Source of the DNA: Polytrichum commune
Lineage: Eukaryota > Streptophyta > Polytrichopsida > Polytrichales > Polytrichaceae
Assembly: GCA_950295325.1 (NCBI GenBank)
Contig: OX485804.1
Span: 63,024,533-63,088,532, forward strand
DNA length: 64,000 nt
Reading direction: 5' to 3'
Shown here: positions 56,400 through 64,000 of the stretch, piece by piece
How positions within the stretch are numbered: the first letter of the stretch is position 1
Layout: each line of letters begins with the position of its first letter
Made by a program: the position numbers and the translations under genes
The notes under the pieces: model-generated
The model's input: only the letters and a program-made list of their open reading frames with translations
What the model was told of the DNA's origin: nothing
Database searches by the model: none

Positions 56400-59300
56400 T
56401 GTTATGTTGGATATATGGGTACAACAATGGTCGGTTTCCATACCAACAGTTGTGAATTTGACTAAAAGATCGGACACTACCTAAAAATATTGTATTGAGT
56501 CTTGATGTGTGTCGAATTTTTGATATTTATGTATATCGGCTTTTGGCATAAATTTTATCCTATGTAGAGGAATTGAATTGAAATCTGTTAGAATTATTTT
56601 GAATTTATTTTGTAAATTCTAATAAGTTATGAATTTAAAATTAAAATCTAGATTGAGTGTGTGATGATAGATTTCAAAAGGTCTCATTTTAGAATTGAAC
56701 AACTCCTACCATAGAATCAACTCTTGTCTATTTATTTCATTTAAGTTTATCTATACACACTCATCATGTGTCTTGGAACCAACACCTGATGAGCTGATTA
56801 CACACTAAATTGGTTCTAAATACCCTCACCATGTGTCCTACAGTATATCCGACACTCTAGCCAAGCAATCATTGCAAAGGAATAGGAAAGAATTATCTTG
56901 TCTTTGAAACCATGCTTAATTTGTTATAATTAGAGACATTAGAGTTATCTACAAAGTAAAGCATATTGCTACCGTACATGATAAGCAGGTTCACCACTAA
57001 TTAATCTAAAATTTGGGCAACTTGTCACATGTCCATTTCCTATTCTTCAAAAAATTCAATTTAACAAATGCATGTCACCTCAAAATATTAGCATTTCGAC
57101 ATCACAATGTTGAACATGTTCATCATGTACAGTACTGTTTGTGAAGTTGTCATTTTAGAACTGGAAGAACATAAGTTTGGCAAGTCTAGATGAAAAGTAC
57201 ATGGCATTCTAATGCATTTGGGGATAGTAAGAGATTCCATGGTGTTTCTTCATATCTCACATGTATTTTTATTGCAACTCAAAATGTAATGTCTAAAGTA
57301 AGATGTGGTGGCCAAAAAAGACTATTTATCCATAATGTCACACATCAAATGTGATTAAAGTTTATATCAAGATTTTTTATTTTTTATTTTTTTGGTGTTG
57401 AAATTTACAGTAACTATGAGGTTTAAACTGTATACCAAAAATTGTAGTTGGAATTAAAAATACATGCATTCAAACATATGAAATAACTTTTCATTCCATT
57501 GCCAAAAAACATATATATACAATCTGTTGAGACCCAAAATAAAGAGTGGTGAAACATTCTAGCATGCACGCAGTAGAACCACACGACATCAAGAAGGGTA
57601 GAAAAGCCTAAGCAAGGTCATCAAAACCCATGTTGAAAATAATAAGTCATTAATCACATGATCCGAAAGAGTAAGCACTTAATCGTAACTGTAGTTCAGT
57701 AGAGCATTTTGGATAGATTTTCTAACTTTAGCCCATGAATTCCCTCCCTTGATGTTAGACTGGTTGGCATAGCTTCTTTGATGAGGTTCCAAAAGCATCA
57801 TTTGTTTACATGCTATCCATGTCCAAACTTGTACCTAAATCCCTTAGCATCTAAGAGCTCCTTTCCAAGCCTGAGCATGCACTACAACATATATTAATTG
57901 AGCTACATGCTTTCTTTTTTAGTCAAAATTCGTGTCAAATGTGATCATGTCTAGATATTAACTTGCATTCTTCTAGTGCACTTTTGAAATGAGTAGGGTG
58001 CTTTAATAATATTGATGATTTGGGTTAAAGTATACAACATGATGAGCATCCTTGGATGCAAGTGCACAATTAGAAATTTCCATCATAAAATATTTTTTTG
58101 TTTTCTTCTTGACATAAGATAATGTATGAAATTAAGCCTCAATCCATACATATAGAATGATATCATTCCTAAACTTTATAAGGCTTGTAGAAATTGTATA
58201 TGGCTGTTCATTGAGCCCCTTGGTCCTTAAAGGGTTGATAATGTGAGCTCGGAGAAACAATTTCTTCCCTTGGGGGCAAAGAACAAGTATAAAGCTTTTA
58301 GATGCTCTTGAAGACTCCGTTTCTACATGGCAACCACTAACATCACCATCCCAACCCTTTAGATGTCAATTTCTACGGCCGTTTCTCAAAGCTTCACGCA
58401 ACCTTTAATAGGACCACAACATTCATGCATGCCAAATATCTTTTAGTGGGTAGATTACAAGGATGGGAAACCAAGGCCACCAACCCGAGTCATTAGCATA
58501 ACAAGACATTGTAGGCCTTATTAGCATCTAGAGAGCTATATAGCTCAACATTTTGAATGTCGGAAGGTAATTTCTATGAAAGAGTTTTATAAGGTACCAA
58601 CCAATGTGATGATAACACATGGAGAATTTCTTTCAAAACATTTAATTGTATTTTTATTGAACCGAATAGGTTTATGGTACCATAAAGTGTTGTTTAATTC
58701 ACCACAACAAATGAAGGTCACAATTTCCATGTGAGCTTCTATGGGGCCACACCCCACACAATTGGATATGGCATGTGTCAACTATTTTGTTCAAAAAGAT
58801 AACATAGTTTTCACTTTTTAAAGCTTTTGTTGGTGTGGAAGATGGGTTAAGCATATTACTTATTACCATCCCTACTTAGGTCAATTAAATATTATAAATT
58901 TATGTAATTAAGACATTTATTAAGATTACTTTTCAAGATGCTCTATAGAGGGGAGTTTAGTTGTTAAGGTACTTGGCCCTATTGTAGGCACTTCTAACTC
59001 CACATTGGGAAGTGACTGTTTAGATCGAACTGGGATTATCATCTAGTTAGTGATTGTGAATCACATAATTATCTTTTGAAGTTTTTTGTTCAAATTGAGA
59101 TGCAAAAATCATTGGAGGTCAATATGAAGATTCTCTTTCTCTTGGAGTTTCAAGTGATCACATGAGTCTTCTCAATCGTGTTGATCACAATTCAATCTAG
59201 AATGCCCAATGCATATTGAACACATAGTTGAATATCGTCGTAACATATGACATCTCTTTGGCATTCATTCTTAACTACAAGCCTTGCCATCTACCATATA

Positions 59301-60870
59301 TATTTATAAGCATCCGATTAAGGAGAGTGACCACATAAGGCTCAATTGATTATCAATACCACTCACAAATTGCATTGTTTAATATGGTGTTTAGTGTCAC
59401 ATACACTATGCAGTTTTGCATTGCTATAGCTTTTTGCTAAGAATGTAGTTTATTACCAAGTGGAGTCATTTATGTAGTATTATGTTCATACAACCTATCT
59501 AATCTTTGTTCATAAAACTGACATCTATAGTAAGAATTTGCTGCATTGTGTAATGCAAATAGTAAGTGACACCAAATACCAAAAATATTGTAATGGTAGA
59601 AGAAAGAAAGTCATCTCAAATTTCCTTAGTACACACGATGATGTCTGCTATCTGGTAGTAAGTTCTTCACTGGCAAAATCGTGACATTGTATATAGTATA
59701 ATATGAGGTAGAAAGGTATTAAATTGTGAGCATTGTGTACACTGATATGTGTAATTAGGTTGCCTTCGCGAATTGCTTGCCTATTTACCCATGCAAATTA
59801 CCTTGGGTCAAAACCATATCACAAAAACTTGTAACTTTGTTCATTCATCCGTATAGCAACCATAGTTATATATATATAAGTTTTAATTAAAGTTTTTTAA
59901 AATAGTATTTTGTTCTTGTGATAATAGAGATTCAAAATATTTTGGAATGTCAATAATTTAGTGTGGGGCAACCTAAATGCACATATTAGTGCAAACCGAT
60001 AGAGTTATTTGTTAAGTCTCTCAAAGAGGGACAAAAGCGTGGCTTTACTCCTTTTTGAGAAAACTTTTTCTTAAGAGCTCATTAGTTGGTCATGTATTAG
60101 AGCCCATTTACAAAGTTGGGTGAAACTTTTGAGACCTCCTCTTTCCACCCTCAAAAACTCAAAGAATTTTAGAATTTAAAATAGGATAAGCACACGGGAC
60201 TTGCCATCCTACATCTCAGATCAGCCTATGTAAGGCTAGTTCGGCCTACCCACCCTAGTAGGAAGACCAGAAAGTTGGTTTTTAATAGCCCAACGCCACT
60301 CTTTGTGTTTGGTAATTTAAGCATTAAAAAAAGTTCGGTGACTTTGTGTTGATTCTCATAAACTCAAGGGGAGGTCAGACATGTTTGAAAACGTTGGTTT
60401 CAAAATGGAGTTTGGCAAGCGAAAGTTTTAAAGAATCTTGGCCTTGACATGTGCTTGACTTCGAGAAGCTTGGTTTCGAGGTCGGTCCCTCTTTAGATTA
60501 AAACCATTTGTTTCCAACTCCGATCAGAAATGGAGACTTTAAGCCTTGAAAAACCGTTGTCTTGGATCAAAGTTGAAAAACGGATGTTTATACCCAATAA
60601 AGGAGGGACCAACCTTGAAACAACCTCCTCGAAATCAGGCACACGCCAATGTTAAAATCCTTTTTACCTTGGCTTATCAATCATTGCTTCAAAACTGCCG
60701 TTTTCAAATGTGTATGGCCTCCACATCAGGGCATGTGACTGAACCCACGGTTTCATTTGCTTTACTTTACAAATAACTCTAATGCCAATCATATTTTGGA
60801 TTGAAGATGACAAGTTTTCAGGCTAGCGTTGTCAATGTTATGACAGTAGATTTGGTCCAATTTTCACTTG
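56400..60870. other. long AT-rich intergenic region, no gene recognised
   Basis: The only frames of note are short (minus 58587-58781, plus 60546-60776) and show no domain. No paired transposon ends were recognised. Confidence 0.5.
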
Positions 60871-60878
60871 ACTGCATG

Positions 60879-61654
60879 CAGGGTTGTCTATCCCGCCGTT
60901 ATGACGGTGTCGTGCCGTGACGGACCCCTCCGTCACGACACAATAGGGTCCACGTAGGGTCAACCTAGGGGGAAGCTAGTAGGGTGGGTAAAATACTTAC
61001 CTTCTTGCCAAGGTGGCGTCCTATGTGGCAAAAAAAGCCGACGTGGACGTGGATATGCCTAGCGCCAGGTAAACCATTTTGCCATTATGTTTATCATTTT
61101 GTTAAAATCAAAGTAGTAAAATATGACTAAGGAGGGTGTGGGGCGGACGGGGCGGGAACGGGGCGGACGGGGGCGGGAACGGAGCGGACGGGGGCGGGAA
61201 CGGGGGCGGGAACGGGGCGGATGGGGGGGAACGGGTCGGGAACATGGTTTTTTCTTTTTTCTTTTTTTTTGCGGACAGGGGTTGGGAACGGGGGCGGACG
61301 GGGAGGGAACATGGTTTTTTCTTTTTTCTTTTTTTTTGCGGATGGGGGTTGGGAACGGGGACGGACGGGGAGGGAACGGGGCGGACAGGGAGGGAACGGG
61401 GCGGACGGGGGTTGGATTGGGGGCTAGTAATTTTTTCCCCACTTTACCTCTACTTTGCTGACATGTCATCACACGTGGACATCTTACATCCTACGTGTCC
61501 AAAATGGGGTAATGTAATTACACACAAAATTTGGTAAAATTCAAGTCCGTCAAGATAAAGACATCATCCGGCATAATGTCGTGATGGATACGTGTCGTGA
61601 CGGCACGACATTATGCCAAGATTAGCCTCCGTCACGACACAATAGACAACCCTG
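60879..61654. mobile_element. non-autonomous hAT element, 776 bp, 8-bp target duplication
   Basis: Ends are CAGGGTTGTCTAT on the left and its inverse ATAGACAACCCTG on the right. ACTGCATG is duplicated at 60871-60878 and 61655-61662, the 8-bp footprint of hAT transposition. Inside each end are several copies of the words GTCGTGACGG/CCGTCACGAC in both orientations, forming nested hairpins and candidate transposase-binding sites. The centre carries a G-rich array instead of a transposase. Hence it depends on an enzyme encoded elsewhere. Confidence 0.93.
61138..61425 (+). repeat. G-rich array inside the hAT element, G4-capable
   Basis: Imperfect tandem units of GGGGCGGGAACGGGGCGGAC. The array also contains a duplicated segment of about 70 bp that includes ACATGGTTTTTTCTTTTTTC followed by TTTTTTTGCGGA (at about 61242 and 61311). 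Frames on both strands stay open here (up to 137 codons on the minus strand, Pro/Arg-rich) only because of the simple composition. Closely spaced G4 runs could form quadruplexes on the plus strand. Confidence 0.92.
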
Positions 61655-61662
61655 ACTGCATG

Positions 61663-63171
61663 GATGGACAATTCCAGAGCCTGCATAGATTTGTACCAAC
61701 TTCCAAGGCACGTTGCCCGAATTTGGAACCTCAAAGAGAGACAGTGAGTCACATGTTATGATCACATTCTGTTTAGGAACAACTTTGAAATGGAAGGTGA
61801 TTTGCAAACACCACTTCAATAGGTTGATTTCATCTAGACCTGATATAGACTTGTATTTGCATAGTATTAAATTGGACTAAAGTTTAAACAATCAAACTTA
61901 GAACATGATGCAATTGACCACTAATGTAAAGAAGACATCTATGTTGGGATCTATATTCTTGATTGGTCTCGCAACTTTAGTAACCTACTTTAATTACTCT
62001 CAATGCTAAGAAAATATGATCAATTATTAATATGTAGACCTTAGTTGTATTATGAGTCTGAGGATAGTCTTAATATCCAAGTCCAACACAATAAAAGACA
62101 TTTTGAAATGGTTTTGAATATTATATGTAGTGGTTTGCATTTCACCTCAAAATCATGTTATCTTTTCTAGTTTTCTTTCTTTGAAATTCTCTCTTTTATC
62201 GACTTCTACTTTGGGAGGAACAACTCCATTCATATTGACTCACAAAGGCTTAGCTCCTAAGTGGGTGTCGGAAAAAAAAACTCCTTAGCTACATTGCAAT
62301 TTTTGGCCGAAACCTCCTTTAGGTCAGTAAACTGCCCACTAAAGCTAACTTGGAAGGACGGGATGGTATATTTATTCCTTGTCTTAGGCTTAAATAAGAC
62401 AATGTGTGGACTAAAAAGAGGAGTAGGAAAAAGAATGCTTTCACTTGCACTCTTTCACACAAGCCGAACGCATTCAACTCTTGGAGATTTACATTCATCA
62501 CCAAAATCAACTGAGGCATAGCCATATCTACCAAGTGTAAGAAAAACTCTATGATTTAATAGAGAACATTGACAAAATATTGTGCAAAATCTAACCAATA
62601 ATTTACTTTGGATAATGATTTTGGTTTTGATCCTTTTTAGACATGTATTGAAACTTCTGAATCCACCATGGAATTGAAATTTGACCACCCCACTACTATT
62701 AGACCTACCGGAGCTTTTTTATTTATTTAAGGTTCATGACATCATCCTATCTCACCACCCACCAACAATACTTGATTAATGCTCACACCTAAGAGTGGGC
62801 AAGGAAGTTGGAACACAAAACCAATGTGAACAAGACTTTTCCAAGATAGGGTAGTACCATCGAAGTTTGCTTGCACATAGAGCAAGGAAAGGCAAAACAT
62901 GTCTTCATTGCAACATGAAGTAACAACACATATACAAAGACTACCGAGTCTTCTTTGCGACATAAAGGCAAAGGCACATGTACTAGACAAAGAAAACCAA
63001 AATCTACGCTTCATGTACATTCATGAGCCTTCATCAATGCCCTCACCGGCCCATGCCTTCCATCTTGGCCATGTTCACCAACATTCTCTCCACCTTCACC
63101 ATAGAGGCTTGCTAGGATCAGGCTAGGATCTAGGCGTGGTATAGATTTCGGAGCTCTTCGCCACCACAAGC
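61663..63171. other. intergenic DNA, no gene recognised
   Basis: Short frames at 62261-62521 (plus) and 62742-63020 (minus) carry no domain. Composition becomes less AT-rich towards 63000, upstream of the possible gene start. Confidence 0.4.
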
Positions 63172-64000
63172 ATGGCGTCTACTCACAACAACAGCCTCGT
63201 TGACGCAGGAGCTCCAGCTCAGGTACTACTCTTAAGAATCCCTTGATTTTTCCACCACCCACTTACCATTTGTTTCTCTCTCCATCATCTCACCAACTTA
63301 GATTTTGTGGTGGTGAAATCTTAAGCTAGACAACCGATGTTGGCCCTCATGTGCGAGAGGATCCGAAAACCGTTGTGTTTACTAAGTCAGCGTCATGTAG
63401 GTTTCCTGTTGCGTGTTGTTGTGGTGGAATAAGGGTTGAGGGAAATGTACCCAAGGATTTCGCCTTCCTTGCAGGTGCAACTTCAATTTATTTTTAAGCT
63501 TGTCCATCAGTGGTCGGCCGCGAGGAGAATCTCCAAGACGTTTTGATTGCAAATATGTGTAACCTCCGCATTTGACTGAGGTTGCATCTTGGTGTCCCTC
63601 TTATCGCCATGGATCATGCTAGGTAGCCAATGTAGAGCCTTGTGGGCGCATGCATTTGAACATCATTCCGTTTTTTTTTATGAGCGTTGTGTAGATTCAT
63701 GTTGTTTACTTTTTGTTGTGGAATAAGGTAGAGTGATTTATATGCAGGTGACTTATACGCTAGCTCCCACCCAAGGATTTTGCCCTCTTCGCATGTGCAA
63801 CTTCAGCTTTCGATTTTGAGGTTGCATTTGGGCGTCCCTCTTGTGGCGATTAATTAGGTGGTATGATGCTTAGCTTTGCCGGTTTTTTTTTTTTTTTTTT
63901 TTTTTGTGAGTGCTTCAGCATGATCCAATGGTGGCCACACCGCTGCAGGAGTTTTTGCACGACGTTCTCACCGACAACATTGGAAAAAATTCCAAACCAC
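63172..64000 (+). CDS. possible start of a gene running off the window
   Basis: ATG at 63172 opens MASTHNNSLVDAGAPAQ, ending at a CAG|GTACTA donor after 63222 (51 nt, phase 0). An acceptor CCGCTGCAG ends at 63948, and the following 52 nt continue open in phase as EFLHDVLTDNIGKNSKP. The intron would be 726 bp and contains a poly-T run (63881-63905) and an imperfect duplication (about 63416-63610 and 63704-63850). The product is not recognisable from 34 residues. Splice signals and phase agree, but no family evidence supports it. Confidence 0.4.
63881..63905. repeat. poly-T run
   Basis: About 25 consecutive T, possibly a polypyrimidine part of the proposed intron. Length may be unreliable. Confidence 0.93.

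Noticed and set aside
61059-61472. Pro/Arg-rich 137-codon frame and plus-strand Gly-rich frames
   Set aside because: All are products of the G-rich tandem array inside the hAT element; no start context or non-repetitive sequence.

Overview
This window reads as nuclear DNA of a land plant. The evidence is short GT-AG introns, a telo-box promoter on a nucleolar gene, plant-type Ty3/gypsy, PIF/Harbinger, Tigger/pogo, hAT and Mutator-like elements, and long AT-rich gene-poor stretches. A non-seed plant (bryophyte, lycophyte or fern) is possible because of a decayed gene resembling TET/JBP 2-oxoglutarate dioxygenases, but the species cannot be fixed from sequence alone. Only three or four host genes are visible. 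Most of the rest is mobile DNA in various stages of decay, plus satellites and foldbacks.

Layout. 1-470: 3' end of an unidentified gene with a basic then acidic tail. 2430-4334: a GC-rich minisatellite followed by a broken gene with a Zn-ribbon-like Cys cluster and an HxD...H dioxygenase core (one frameshift, one TGA). 4430-5640: a terminal fragment of the same Harbinger family that recurs at 36 kb, then a 45-bp minisatellite. 5.6-14.9 kb: AT-rich DNA with duplicated blocks, an antisense Ty3/gypsy integrase relic and a small perfect-looking foldback. 14981-22758: a complete 19-exon RBM28/Nop4-type gene encoding 1065 aa (3198 nt of joined exons, divisible by three), with a telo-box before its start. 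22.8-36.2 kb: repeats, an hAT element with an 8-bp target duplication, several MITEs and foldbacks, and a Tigger element (31924-33674) with TA target duplication and a decayed transposase.

36249-45442 is a 9.2-kb PIF/Harbinger element flanked by TTA. It carries an apparently intact DDE transposase, a Myb/SANT-like partner gene on the other strand broken by a single Trp-to-stop change, and a probable two-exon accessory gene. Immediately after it, 45572-46667 is a Mutator-like or foldback element with 410-bp arms and a 9-bp target duplication; a related unfilled copy of its target lies at about 48957. 49249-50629 is a two-exon gene for a secreted or membrane-targeted protein I do not recognise. 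55200-56250 is a six-copy satellite of roughly 175 bp followed directly by a miRNA-like hairpin. 60879-61654 is an hAT element enclosing a G-rich array. A possible gene starts at 63172 and runs off the window.

The Harbinger transposase and Myb-like protein normally act together (DNA cutting plus nuclear import and DNA binding); here the partner is broken, so movement would need a Myb-like protein from elsewhere. The RBM28-type gene serves ribosome assembly in the nucleolus and is independent of the surrounding transposons.
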